Shown: positions 34,722 through 44,820 of the stretch, piece by piece | Layout of the letters: each line of letters opens with the position of its first letter | Position numbering within the stretch: the stretch's first letter is position 1 | Assembly (NCBI GenBank): GCA_015493525.1 | Contig: WGCY01000038.1 | Span: 1-64,000, forward strand | DNA from: Bacteroidales bacterium | Lineage (GTDB): Bacteria; Bacteroidota; Bacteroidia; Bacteroidales; F082 | DNA length: 64,000 nucleotides | Reading direction: 5' to 3' | Made by a program: the position numbers and the translations under genes | The notes under the pieces: generated by a model | Seen by the model: the letters and a program-made list of their open reading frames with translations, nothing else | What the model was told of the DNA's origin: nothing | Databases searched by the model: none

Positions 34722-37700
34722 GGAAAAAACGGATTATTCGGATACTTCTTCTTTTGGCAGTCCTGCTGCTTACGGGCTTGTATGCCACACGCAACCAGTG
34801 GACCGCTTATGCCCTGAGGCGACTGGTCCATTCCCAGTCAGAAGGACAGATTATTTTAAACTTTGACAAAGTCGGCGTGGATGTTTTGGGCAGAACGCTC
34901 ATTATTTATCATCCAAAAATAAATTTTAAGAAAGTATATTTCAATAAGGCACAGGGCATTAAGCTGCAAAAAGCCGAATTTCAAAAGCTCCGCCTCATTA
35001 ACATCTCATTGTGGGATTTTCTTGCCCATCACCAATTTATCTGTGATAATCTTTCAATTGAAGATCCCTCATTCATACTGAACCAGAACCATCAAAACAT
35101 CAAAAAAAACAGTTCATCATTCAACCCTGCCGTATTGATAAATGTTTTACAAAACCACGAAATTGCCCACATAAACTTTCGGTTCCTGATTTATCATTCA
35201 AAAATTGACTTCGGAAAAATTACGTCAATACAGACAAAAGGGAAAAATGTATATGGCAGTGCACGCTATAATATGTCCATCGAAAAAATGGGAACCATCA
35301 AAACAGCCGGAGACACACTCGCCCCTTTTGGGTTTGAGAAACTTGAGTTATCGGTTTGGGCACTAAACAGACATTTCACTGCGGAGAACACCGTCCTGAA
35401 ACTTGACTCGGCATTTTACTCTTCACAGAATAATACTTTGTTTTTAAACGGATTACGGGTATCTACAGCCAAAAACTCCAATCCAAAAATACCGGAAATA
35501 AACCTGTTTTTAAGATGGGCCCGGATATCCGGACTAAAAACCATAAACCAGCCAAAAACAGGAAAGAAGATTCTGCAACTGGGTAATATCAAAGTTGTAG
35601 GCGGCAGTTACACTTTTAAAGAGAAACAAAAAAAAGAAGAAAAAAAGTCGGTATCCAAACTCATTCAGAACCTTTTTGCCAGTTACAACATCCTGTCCCT
35701 AAAAAATTTAAGCTTAAACCATATCCACCTTTTCGAGACCAATGGCCAGCGGGATACCATCCTAAGGATAAAAAGGATAAACCTCCAGATGAAGGATTTG
35801 TGGACGACAAAAAAGATCACATCAGATCCTCTAAAAAGCCTGCACTACCAAAACCTCTCCGTTTCATTCCAATCGGTGAACCTCGGAAAGGAAAGGAGCC
35901 GCTTATTTGTCCGCAGTGGGAACGGTCGTTATACATCAACAGACAACAAGCTTTTTATCAATAGTTTAACCATAAGAAACCGATGCAGGAGAGATACCAC
36001 GATGCGTTTTTCATTCAAAACCGATAAGCTCGTCATGGACAGCCTTTCGGATAAAAAGTTTCAAAAGGGAGAGATGCAATTTTTATCTGTCCGCCTGGAT
36101 TCACCGAAATTATTTTGGGCCGACGACAGCACTTGTCCACAAAAACAGGCAAGCCTGCCCGACTACCTCCGCACTTTCAGGATTGGAAAAGTAGATATTA
36201 GAAACGGCGGGGCCGAATACAGGGCAAACGGAAACCTCAAACTTTCCGTCTTCGGGATGAGCCTGTTCGCCAACGGATTACAGGCTTCCGTCCTCAGCGG
36301 GACACAGCGGGCCATCCGTTACGATACCCTGCGCTATCATTCGGAGGGCAGCCGCCTCAGCGTGGCAAATAAAGGATTTCTTCTAAAAACAGGTGAAATG
36401 CTCTGGCAGCAACACCGGTTCAAAGTTTCGGGCCTCCGGCTTTTTAAGTCGGATACTTCCAGACAAGACACACTCAGGGTTCAATCTGTTTCGCTGACAA
36501 ACCCAAGCCTCAACAAGTTGATTTTCGGTCATAAGCTTATCGCCGGCAGTATGTGCCTTTACAAAGCCGATTTTGCTCAAAGCCTCCACCCAAAAACAAC
36601 GCCAGCCGACACACTTCCTGCAAAACACTGGAACAGCTATATCAAGCTGCCTTTTCAAACCCATATTGGTTTTGTTTGTGTTAAAAACAGTTTGTTCCAC
36701 CTTACTTCCCTGTCTCCTGAGAAACACTTTGAAATCAGGAGCCGGCTTAACTTAAGCCTGTATGGTTTTAAAATGGGGTACAGCCACAGCCACCTGATCT
36801 CCCAACCAGGACATTGTGATGCCCGCCTTTATAAAACAGAAATTACACGGGGCAATTTGACCGCCCGCCTGGAAAAAACAAACCTGAACAGTGATTCGGG
36901 AAGTCTCCATATTCAAAATATGGACCTGCATACCGCCGGGGACAGCACCCTCCAATACAAGATCAGCCTTCCTGACATAAGGCTTCATGCCCTCAACTAT
37001 CCGGCACTTATGCGCAGCGACAGCCTTATTTTCAGAAAAGCAACAATAGAAAAGGGCATGGCCAACCTGCAACTGACCAATTTTAACAATGAAAAATTAA
37101 GCAAATTTGTTTCCCGGTGGGCCTTTGTTTACGACAGCATTGTCCTGAACCGGTTTCAGCTCCGGCTCAAAATTCATAAGGAAAACAAACTGGAAGTTAT
37201 CAGTATCCGGCACCTCAACCTGTTTTATCATCCCGGCCTGCTGCACCAAAACTTAACGTCAGACACCACACTTAACTTAGTCAACAACTGGGACTTCAGC
37301 GCGGACAAGATTACCTATTCGGACAGCACCAAGAATTTTCACATGGTTGCCGACAGAATCGCCCTCCAGTCTGCCGGAAACAGGTTAACCATCCAACGAA
37401 TTACCGGCACCAATTTTTCTGCTTTGATGCTCCGGCCCGAAATAAAAAATGTTTACAGCTATTTCCTTTTAAACAACATATCGCTGAATGGCATGTACTT
37501 AAACAGCCATCCCCAAAAACACCTTATCTTAAAAAGCTGGGAAATCCCAGGTATTTGGATAAGCATTATTGACAGGGACACCATCAAGAAGAAAAGGACA
37601 CTCGCTTTTCTGAACAGCAAATTCTTCACGCAATATTCCGATATCTTGCGCAGTATCCATGTGGACAGCAGTTCGTTCAAAAACGTAAATTTCAGCTACC

Positions 37701-38899
37701 GGTACGATCATATGAACAAGCTGATAAACGTAAAAGATGCGGACATTATGACCAGCAACATCCAACTGGGGAAAAGCATGTCTGGGAAATCGCCGGGCGT
37801 GCTTTTTGAAGATATGCTCATCGGCCTGAACAACAGGGCCATTGTCAGCGGCGACAGCATGTACACATTCCGTACCAAAGATATCCGCGTTAACCTCGCT
37901 GACAGGAAGATTAGCCTTGATTCCATCACGCTCACCCCACGGTACGGCCGAGATGATTTTTTCGCCAAAGCCGGTTTTCAGACCGACCGGATTACCCTTT
38001 ACGGGAAGAGTGCCGTATTGGACGGATTCTGTCCGGAAGAGTTGATGAACAGCCACACCCTGCACTTTGGCAAACTTTCATTAAACAACCTGAGCCTTCG
38101 TTTTGAACGCGACATGCACTACCCGCGAAAAGATGTTTTAAAGCCCATGCCCATAGATATGCTGGGGCAAATTCCGTACAGGTTTAGAGTTGACAGTGTA
38201 CAACTACACAAGAGCATGATTTCTTATTTTGAATATGAAGTCATCTCAAAAAATCCGGGAATCTTTTTTATTGATGACTTTAACGTCCTCGCCCAAAATG
38301 TAACCAACGATTTGACACATATCGATTCAAGCATGGTATTAAAATTTCATGGCTCCGGCAGGTTGATGAAGCAGGCCAACCTGGACTTCACCCTGGTTAT
38401 GCCCTACTTTGCCCCCCATCGCCAATGGTGGTTTTCTGCCGAGGCAGGCGAGATTGACCTCACACAATTTAATTTATTAACCGAGAATGTATTGGGACTG
38501 ACCATTCGCTCAGGCATGGGAAGCCTGAACGTGCCCCTTATTACGGGAAATGATTCCGTTGCAAAAGGTACTGTCAATTTTCTTTACAGAAAGCTCAAAC
38601 TGCGCCTGTACAACAGGGCGAAATCGGAGAAAAGCAAAAAGTTTTACAGTCCGTTTGCCAACTTCCTCATGAACAGTTTTATGATCCACAGCAACAACCC
38701 GCCCTTTCTTGGCCGTACCAAAAAAGGAATAGTCTGGTACGAACGTGTTCCCCAGAAATCCTTTGTTAACTATATTTGGAAAAGTAACCTGAGCGGAATC
38801 CTCTCCACTTTCGGTTTCAACAACAAGCAGCAACGGGAAGGAAACCGCGAGATGAAAAAAGAGACGAAGAAAAGCAACAACAAAGGTTCAGGTAAGTGA
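34718..38899 (+). CDS. Giant AsmA-like envelope protein
   Basis: A 1393-residue protein with one N-terminal membrane anchor (IRILLLLAVLLLTGLYAT) and a very long periplasmic beta-rich body with recurring patterns such as LRIKRINLQMKDL and LSVFGMSLFANGL. Near the C-terminus AsmA-like pieces appear (VMPYFAPHRQWWFSAEAGEIDLTQFN, then GTVNFLYRKLKLRLYN), before a Lys/Asn-rich tail. This architecture resembles AsmA/YhdP/TamB bridge proteins that span the periplasm and move lipids, though overall I recognise only the general class. It overlaps the secreted EEP hydrolase gene by 4 nt, and its TGA stop overlaps a repeat end. Function is unproven. Confidence 0.65.
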   Translation: MRKKRIIRILLLLAVLLLTGLYATRNQWTAYALRRLVHSQSEGQIILNFDKVGVDVLGRTLIIYHPKINFKKVYFNKAQGIKLQKAEFQKLRLINISLWDFLAHHQFICDNLSIEDPSFILNQNHQNIKKNSSSFNPAVLINVLQNHEIAHINFRFLIYHSKIDFGKITSIQTKGKNVYGSARYNMSIEKMGTIKTAGDTLAPFGFEKLELSVWALNRHFTAENTVLKLDSAFYSSQNNTLFLNGLRVSTAKNSNPKIPEINLFLRWARISGLKTINQPKTGKKILQLGNIKVVGGSYTFKEKQKKEEKKSVSKLIQNLFASYNILSLKNLSLNHIHLFETNGQRDTILRIKRINLQMKDLWTTKKITSDPLKSLHYQNLSVSFQSVNLGKERSRLFVRSGNGRYTSTDNKLFINSLTIRNRCRRDTTMRFSFKTDKLVMDSLSDKKFQKGEMQFLSVRLDSPKLFWADDSTCPQKQASLPDYLRTFRIGKVDIRNGGAEYRANGNLKLSVFGMSLFANGLQASVLSGTQRAIRYDTLRYHSEGSRLSVANKGFLLKTGEMLWQQHRFKVSGLRLFKSDTSRQDTLRVQSVSLTNPSLNKLIFGHKLIAGSMCLYKADFAQSLHPKTTPADTLPAKHWNSYIKLPFQTHIGFVCVKNSLFHLTSLSPEKHFEIRSRLNLSLYGFKMGYSHSHLISQPGHCDARLYKTEITRGNLTARLEKTNLNSDSGSLHIQNMDLHTAGDSTLQYKISLPDIRLHALNYPALMRSDSLIFRKATIEKGMANLQLTNFNNEKLSKFVSRWAFVYDSIVLNRFQLRLKIHKENKLEVISIRHLNLFYHPGLLHQNLTSDTTLNLVNNWDFSADKITYSDSTKNFHMVADRIALQSAGNRLTIQRITGTNFSALMLRPEIKNVYSYFLLNNISLNGMYLNSHPQKHLILKSWEIPGIWISIIDRDTIKKKRTLAFLNSKFFTQYSDILRSIHVDSSSFKNVNFSYRYDHMNKLINVKDADIMTSNIQLGKSMSGKSPGVLFEDMLIGLNNRAIVSGDSMYTFRTKDIRVNLADRKISLDSITLTPRYGRDDFFAKAGFQTDRITLYGKSAVLDGFCPEELMNSHTLHFGKLSLNNLSLRFERDMHYPRKDVLKPMPIDMLGQIPYRFRVDSVQLHKSMISYFEYEVISKNPGIFFIDDFNVLAQNVTNDLTHIDSSMVLKFHGSGRLMKQANLDFTLVMPYFAPHRQWWFSAEAGEIDLTQFNLLTENVLGLTIRSGMGSLNVPLITGNDSVAKGTVNFLYRKLKLRLYNRAKSEKSKKFYSPFANFLMNSFMIHSNNPPFLGRTKKGIVWYERVPQKSFVNYIWKSNLSGILSTFGFNNKQQREGNREMKKETKKSNNKGSGK

Positions 38900-38915
38900 A
38901 GTTGTTTAAAGTTCA
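38898..38915 (+). repeat. Solo end of the dispersed repeat overlapping a stop codon
   Basis: GAAGTTGTTTAAAGTTCAA begins inside the TGA stop of the AsmA-like gene. No body or right end of the element follows before the next gene. Confidence 0.55.
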
Positions 38916-38959
38916 AGGTATTTTGTTCTTAATATGATGCGCTAAAAGAATAAGGTAGT

Positions 38960-41830
38960 TTATTCGATAAACACTTTCTTTGTCTTTATCATTCCCTGCC
39001 CTACCACTTTTACCACGACGTAAGTGTGTTTTGCATCAACAGCAAAGTCCATCAGCCCAGTGGAAACAATCTTTTTCTCCAGCAGTTTGCGCCCCATCAT
39101 ATCATAAACATAAACCATCCCTGCCTTGAGGTTCAAATCATCAGCAGAACGGAGATAAACCTTCCGGCCATAGGAATATATCTGTATACCCGATGTGGCA
39201 GCCGGTTGCTCTCCGATACCATTAATGGTACCTTTTGAAAAATGGAGCAAGAACCGTTTGGGGGCATCTCCCGAAGAGGCAGTAAACGAATAAACCGGGT
39301 TGGTGCGAATATCCTGTTTCGCCCCTGTTTTCAAATCTTCAAGTGTTATGGCAACATCCGGAAGATGGCTGAGGTCAGTAAATTTCATGGTGTATGTTTT
39401 GCCCGTAGCCTGAACCACACCAAGCGGCACAACCTGAGTTGAATCCTCCGAAAGGGGTGCGTTGGCATCAATACAAAGCTTGTTTCCGTTACCCTCAGCA
39501 TAAAACTGAATATGGTCGGACGAAGAAAACAATTTGGTTGCATCGCCCGGAATGTCAAAACCGGCAGTTCCATAGGCAGGAAACCCCACAAAAACAGTAT
39601 TCCCGTAATAGCCGCCATCGACATCAATACGGATAAAACGGTTAGGATTATTCACATCAGAGGATTTCTTTATGAAACTTTCTGTAGTATGCACCCTTGC
39701 AGATGCCGGAATGGTAAAATTGCCCGTATTGGCTGCCTGGACAAAAAAGCCCTGCCCCATGGGAATCTTATCATTAGGAATAGTGCCCACATTAGGATTG
39801 GGAACTTCGCCGCTTCCCGAGGCAGAATATAGATAGCCATCCTGGCTGTTGTCCCAGATATAAGCCGTTCCGGTAATATTACTACCAGAATAATCCACCG
39901 AACTCCAGTCCAATTGCGAAGGGAATGGATTTCCAATAAGGTTCCAGCCATTGTTGGCTTTGGTCAACAATACAGTAACATCCGCCCCCGCAAGTTTTCC
40001 AGTATATTCAAGGGTTTGCGGCCCCTGTCCCGAAGATATCCAGTAAGAAAATCCGGTACCTCTTGCCAAAGAAGAATCAGCATTGGTAATATAATAGTAA
40101 TCGTCTGCCGACTCTTTAAATGCAGCCAGCCAGGAACGGTTCGGTGCCCCGAGATAATAGTCCTTGGTGTTGCCGTTATCGGTTACCGGGGTAACCAGGT
40201 GCCAGGCGTTATCAGCTACATAACGCTGGACTGTGGCATTGGGTGTACCACCACATATTAAAGAACCTGAGCCGGATGAACCGGAGGCCACCACAAGGTC
40301 GGCATTTGTCGTATTCAAAACCGTATCGCTGGTAACACTGCCACCGGGATTAATGGTTAAATTACCTCCGTCTATGTTCGTCTTAACATCCACGGTTACC
40401 GCACCGCCACCCTCTACGGTCAGTCCCGTTCCCGTGCCAAGTATCAGCTCTCCATCTTTTCCCGAATTTCCGGTCTCGTGAACCGTCAAATCTCCTTGTG
40501 ACTGCACATCCAAAGTTATGCCGGAGCCTTCCAGTTCAACTTCTCTGGCATCGGCCGTGCTGTTTATGGCCGGTTTGTATGTTCCCGTATAATCATTTGA
40601 AACATAGACAATCGTATTGTTTCCGGGAACTTTTTTACCCCAATTGCTGGCATTAAACCAGTCGGTACTTGTGCCTCCTGTCCAGGTAGAACCGGCTGCT
40701 TTGTGGCCGTTGGCCGGCTGAACGCCATAAACTTCGCCTGTCCCTATGCTGTAGGTAGCAGCAGAGACCATGCCATCTCCAATAATATTATTGGAACTAC
40801 CGTTGAGCGACAGCGTGCCCTCTACCGTCAGAAGGCCATCAATAGTAAGGTCTAAAGATGTCTGGCTGTCGAAGTTGCCCGTCGCTATCAGTTGAATCAA
40901 ACCGCTTAAGTCGAATGAACCCGACGTTAATGTAACTGAAATAACCGTATCCGTAATCCGGGTACCGCTTGTACTCTCAAAATTCAACGTGTTTGCCGAA
41001 CCAATGTCCGATACAATGTCGGGAAGTTTATCACCATCGGCCAGAGTAGCTTCATAATCATGGGCAGTGCCTGCTGCATTTTGAAATGAAATAGTTGCAC
41101 TCCCGTCAGAACCTGTTACTGTAAGTTTCTCTATGTTCGCCTCCTTACCGGCCCCCGTATTGCCGTTTTTAATTATCACATCAAAAGAATAGGAAGAACC
41201 TTTAAAATCTACAGTAAAATTCTGAGAGATATAAAGATTGTCATGGGCATCGTTTCGTGAACCAACATTGGCCACGTTCATTGTCAGTCCCGAGTTATAA
41301 ATATACAAGGTTCCAGCCAAAAACCGGGCATAGCCTGCTACATTTATCTGACTGCCTTTCCAGTAGAATTTACCACTCGTTTCAAATTTATCACTAACAT
41401 CATCTCCCATATCAACAGTACCGCCCCCGGATAACATGAATGTACCACTGGAACTGTTGGTAAAGTCTCCAGTAGAGGTAAAGGTTCCTGTCCAACCTGA
41501 TTTCATATATAAAGTACCATCGTTAATAGAAAGATTACCTGTTGTAATCGAACCTCCATCGGTAAAATCTAACTCTCCATTATCCTTAATTGTTATACTA
41601 TTCATCGTTGTTGCTATAGATGAATTGATTGAAACAGTATAAGAATTAAAAACATCGCTGACGACAATAACATCATCTCCTGCCACAGGAACCCCTTTGT
41701 CCCAGGTATTGGCATCCGTCCAGTCACCACCTTGAACAGACGTTACTGTTTTGGCTAACAGGGTATTGGCCAGAAAAGCTAAAAATACAAAAAAAATAAT
41801 TTTCCGGACAGAAAGTAAGTATGAATTCAT
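38960..41830 (-). CDS. T9SS cargo protein with C-terminal (type A) sorting domain
   Basis: A large secreted protein of 956 residues from the chosen start at 41830, where MNSYLLSVRKIIFFVFLAFL begins a signal peptide; the ORF extension to 41905 has no sensible signal. The body repeats beta-helix-like strands rich in Gly, Ser, Thr and Asn, with two W-x(n)-W blocks (GGDWTDANTWDKGVP and STDWFNASNWGKKVP). The last 80 residues are a T9SS sorting domain (GMVYVYDMMGRKLLEKKI ending in KTKKVFIE), so it should be exported by the T9SS whose porU, porV and gldJ are in this window and then cleaved and anchored. No catalytic domain is visible; adhesion or surface-layer roles are guesses. Confidence 0.82.
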   Translation of the reverse strand: MNSYLLSVRKIIFFVFLAFLANTLLAKTVTSVQGGDWTDANTWDKGVPVAGDDVIVVSDVFNSYTVSINSSIATTMNSITIKDNGELDFTDGGSITTGNLSINDGTLYMKSGWTGTFTSTGDFTNSSSGTFMLSGGGTVDMGDDVSDKFETSGKFYWKGSQINVAGYARFLAGTLYIYNSGLTMNVANVGSRNDAHDNLYISQNFTVDFKGSSYSFDVIIKNGNTGAGKEANIEKLTVTGSDGSATISFQNAAGTAHDYEATLADGDKLPDIVSDIGSANTLNFESTSGTRITDTVISVTLTSGSFDLSGLIQLIATGNFDSQTSLDLTIDGLLTVEGTLSLNGSSNNIIGDGMVSAATYSIGTGEVYGVQPANGHKAAGSTWTGGTSTDWFNASNWGKKVPGNNTIVYVSNDYTGTYKPAINSTADAREVELEGSGITLDVQSQGDLTVHETGNSGKDGELILGTGTGLTVEGGGAVTVDVKTNIDGGNLTINPGGSVTSDTVLNTTNADLVVASGSSGSGSLICGGTPNATVQRYVADNAWHLVTPVTDNGNTKDYYLGAPNRSWLAAFKESADDYYYITNADSSLARGTGFSYWISSGQGPQTLEYTGKLAGADVTVLLTKANNGWNLIGNPFPSQLDWSSVDYSGSNITGTAYIWDNSQDGYLYSASGSGEVPNPNVGTIPNDKIPMGQGFFVQAANTGNFTIPASARVHTTESFIKKSSDVNNPNRFIRIDVDGGYYGNTVFVGFPAYGTAGFDIPGDATKLFSSSDHIQFYAEGNGNKLCIDANAPLSEDSTQVVPLGVVQATGKTYTMKFTDLSHLPDVAITLEDLKTGAKQDIRTNPVYSFTASSGDAPKRFLLHFSKGTINGIGEQPAATSGIQIYSYGRKVYLRSADDLNLKAGMVYVYDMMGRKLLEKKIVSTGLMDFAVDAKHTYVVVKVVGQGMIKTKKVFIE

Positions 41831-41839
41831 GGTACAAAG

Positions 41840-41876
41840 TTTTTGTAAAAGTAAATAGATTTTTTGTAAAAGTAAA
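41840..41876 (-). promoter_or_regulatory. Paired 16-bp direct repeats upstream of the T9SS cargo gene
   Basis: TTTTTGTAAAAGTAAA occurs twice, at 41840-41855 and 41861-41876, with a 21-bp period, two helical turns. It lies 10-46 bp upstream of the cargo start codon, in the promoter region, so it could bind a dimeric regulator side by side. Confidence 0.5.
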
Positions 41877-41905
41877 CCGGATTTTAAAAAACTTTCCAAA
41901 AACAA

Positions 41906-44725
41906 TCAACGGGAGCAAAGGTTTCTATAATCGCAGTACTCACACGTTTTGACTGTTTCGGTTTGCCAAAAAGCGGTTTTTTCGTCCATAATTTGGGAGA
42001 CAAGCGTTTTCAGTACATTTTCAATGTCGGGCAGGGCGTCTTCAACAGTAGCATTATGGGGAAGCGATACCGGCATAAACCTGCCGTGGGCCGTCCGCAG
42101 GCCGATAATTCCGGTAGTAACCGTTTGTTCCGGTTTTTCCTCTTTATGATAAAGCCACGCATAAACCAATACCTGCAAAGCTTTTGAGAATTTTATCCCT
42201 TCGAGAAGTGCCTCCCGGCTTTTCAGCTTTAAATCGCCCGGGTCCACCCTGCCGGTTTTATAATCAATAATCCTGATTTCCCCGGTTACCGGATTTTTGT
42301 CGATTCTGTCAATAAAGCCCCTCACAACAACCGGAAGACCCTCCACATGAAGCCCCGTTTGAATGGCTTTTTCCGTATCCACCAACTGGCGCGGCTCTTT
42401 TTTCAACAAAGAGATTTCGTTGAGGACAAACCTTTCAACATATTTGCGGGCAACATTGTACATAAGCAAATCACGGCCATATTTCAAATCATCCCGGCCA
42501 TAATGCTTTTGAAATTCCAGGGAAAGAAAACCATCAAGATGCTCCTTTAAACTTTTGTTAAGATTGGCCACGTCTATCATTTTGCCCTTAAACGGTTTGT
42601 AAAACCTGTCGAGGACACCATGGACAACACTGCCAAAAGTATTTGACTGAACGGAAACTTCCGGCTGTACCGGAATATCTATCCTCGCCACATACCGGTA
42701 ATAAAAGAGCAGGGGACAACGGACATACGTATTCAATGCAGAAGGAGAGATGCCTTTCTCCACCTGTTTTTTCAGCAGCGACATGACCGCTTTATCCTTT
42801 GTTATGGTTATTCCATCGGTACTATCCGGTTTATTCAGGGGGACATGGATAATTTTTCGGGAAACACGAATTTTCGGGTTTCTGCCGGCGAGTTCATTTT
42901 CAATTTGCAATACAAGCCTGCTAACTTCTCCCCCTCCCATAACATCCGGTTCGGAATTGTAAACCATTACGGCCTGTTGCGCGTGTTGCAACAACCGGAA
43001 AAAATGGTAAGCCGTTACGGCTGTTTTGGTATTTTGCAAAGGGAGGTGATAGGCCTGTCGCAAATCATAAGGAATGAAAGATTCCCCAAAGCCGGTTTTG
43101 GGCAGGATGCCTTCGTTGGCCCCAAGGATTATCACACGGTCAAAATCCAGGTTTCTCGTCTCCAGCATTCCCATAACCTGGATGCCCGTGAGCGGTTCTC
43201 CCTTCAGGCTTACCTCCTTACGCCCCGTCAGCTGTAGCAGAATTTTCTGAATACCCATAAAACCAAGATGTTCCCGCATTTCGGAAAAAACGCCCTCCGC
43301 CAGTTTCAGCACCTGCATCATGAGTGAAAGCTGAAACTGCAACAGCCTGTTTCTCTTCTCCCACATGGCCTCATTTTCTTTCAGCTGAACCAAAAAACGC
43401 TTCAGGTTGACCACAAAGGTTGCCGGCTGATCCCATCCGTGAAACAAAAGCCGGAACAATGGGGAGAGCGAAGTGCCAGCAACAGCCTCCATTATCTCAC
43501 CGGACGGCATGTAAAAGCGGTTCAGTGGCAAGAAACCGGAAAGTGGTTCGGGACAGGCCATCTCCATAAGCGGATTTTGCATCAACCCTTCCAAAGCGGG
43601 GAGGGAAATGCGCGAAGAGGCATCCTCCTGCCGTAGAATCAGCAATTGTAACCAGCGGTTGATTAAATCGTAAAACGGGCTTTGCCTGAGCGGATAGCCC
43701 ATGGTAACGTTGTAGCGAAACAGGCTGTTCCCATCCCCCGTTGCCGGCACAGAACCCAACAATGGAATCAACAGCTGTTCGTCGGCCAGCACCACGGCAA
43801 TATTTTTGGCTTCTGCTTTTTGTCCGGCAAGCCATTCGTGCAAAAGCTGGCCTGCATATTTTGCCTGCCCCGTTTGTCCGGAAACAGCCACAATGTTTAT
43901 CTCTTTTCCCCCTGTAAGAAGCGCATTGCCAACCCATTGGGGTGCATCACATTTCAAAAACCGCATCATACCGCGTAAAAACAACCCGGCTTCGTGGCCT
44001 TCCGTGTTTCCGGAATCGAAATAATAACGGTCGGCATCGATAAAATAATGAAGCTGAAAATGTGTTTTGAGGGCTGCAACGACCTGCTTTTCCGCTTCCG
44101 TGAGGGCATTGAAACCCACAAAAACAAAATCGTTCCAACTTACTGTTTCAAAATCCCCGCTTTGTAATTTCCCGGCTGCCATCCGGTAGGCCATGGCTTT
44201 GTAGGCAGTTTTTTTGGAGAGCAACCGCTTTTGAAGCTGCTCATAGTAACCAAAAAGCGAATGGAAAAAAGCGAGATAAGCTTTTTGCATCCCCGACAAA
44301 GGCCGCTCACCGACATTCCACTGCTCAAGGGCCTTCACTTCCGAGAGCTCGTGGAACAGGCCATGGGCATCGGCGAGATAATAATCCACGTCGCTGAAAT
44401 CGTTGAGCATGAGCGGTGCCCACGACAGAAAATCATCCAGGCCCCGGGCGTTTTCTTTTTCTATGTCAAGGTGAATTTTAAAAAGTTCAAAATAGGCCAC
44501 GATAGGATCCACCACCGTCAGCCCGGACAATTTTGCCATTAATTCATCAATGGTGAGCATGTCGGGCAGCCAGATATCCTTTTCCGCCTTTTTGGCAAGG
44601 GCCTGTTTCAGAAATACCTGTGAACGGCGGTTGGGCAAAACCACCAGCCGGTACAAATTATGTCCGCTTTCGGAGGAGATTAAGAAATCTGCTATTTTAT
44701 CCAGAAATGAAGGTGAATCGGCCAT
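41906..44725 (-). CDS. AddB-like PD-(D/E)XK nuclease with inactivated helicase region
   Basis: A 939-residue protein resembling the B subunit of AddAB-type double-strand break repair nucleases. The N-terminal two thirds look like a degenerate superfamily I helicase (LPNRRSQVFLKQAL, VILGANEGILPKTGFGE), and the C-terminus is a RecB-type nuclease with RIIDYKTG. An iron-sulfur cluster is indicated by the Cys in YVRCPLLFYY and the three of CEYCDYRNLC at the extreme C-terminus. AddB normally pairs with AddA, but no addA gene lies within this window next to it; the partner may be elsewhere. The start MADSPSFLDKIADF is well supported. Shares the strand with the cargo gene. Confidence 0.85.
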   Translation of the reverse strand: MADSPSFLDKIADFLISSESGHNLYRLVVLPNRRSQVFLKQALAKKAEKDIWLPDMLTIDELMAKLSGLTVVDPIVAYFELFKIHLDIEKENARGLDDFLSWAPLMLNDFSDVDYYLADAHGLFHELSEVKALEQWNVGERPLSGMQKAYLAFFHSLFGYYEQLQKRLLSKKTAYKAMAYRMAAGKLQSGDFETVSWNDFVFVGFNALTEAEKQVVAALKTHFQLHYFIDADRYYFDSGNTEGHEAGLFLRGMMRFLKCDAPQWVGNALLTGGKEINIVAVSGQTGQAKYAGQLLHEWLAGQKAEAKNIAVVLADEQLLIPLLGSVPATGDGNSLFRYNVTMGYPLRQSPFYDLINRWLQLLILRQEDASSRISLPALEGLMQNPLMEMACPEPLSGFLPLNRFYMPSGEIMEAVAGTSLSPLFRLLFHGWDQPATFVVNLKRFLVQLKENEAMWEKRNRLLQFQLSLMMQVLKLAEGVFSEMREHLGFMGIQKILLQLTGRKEVSLKGEPLTGIQVMGMLETRNLDFDRVIILGANEGILPKTGFGESFIPYDLRQAYHLPLQNTKTAVTAYHFFRLLQHAQQAVMVYNSEPDVMGGGEVSRLVLQIENELAGRNPKIRVSRKIIHVPLNKPDSTDGITITKDKAVMSLLKKQVEKGISPSALNTYVRCPLLFYYRYVARIDIPVQPEVSVQSNTFGSVVHGVLDRFYKPFKGKMIDVANLNKSLKEHLDGFLSLEFQKHYGRDDLKYGRDLLMYNVARKYVERFVLNEISLLKKEPRQLVDTEKAIQTGLHVEGLPVVVRGFIDRIDKNPVTGEIRIIDYKTGRVDPGDLKLKSREALLEGIKFSKALQVLVYAWLYHKEEKPEQTVTTGIIGLRTAHGRFMPVSLPHNATVEDALPDIENVLKTLVSQIMDEKTAFWQTETVKTCEYCDYRNLCSR

Positions 44726-44820
44726 TGGTAAAAGGATTCCCGAGGTTAATACAGTTTAAAACCTATTGATTTAAAAACCAAACTTTTAAAACCGTAAAAC
44801 AAATATCTATATTTACTAAC

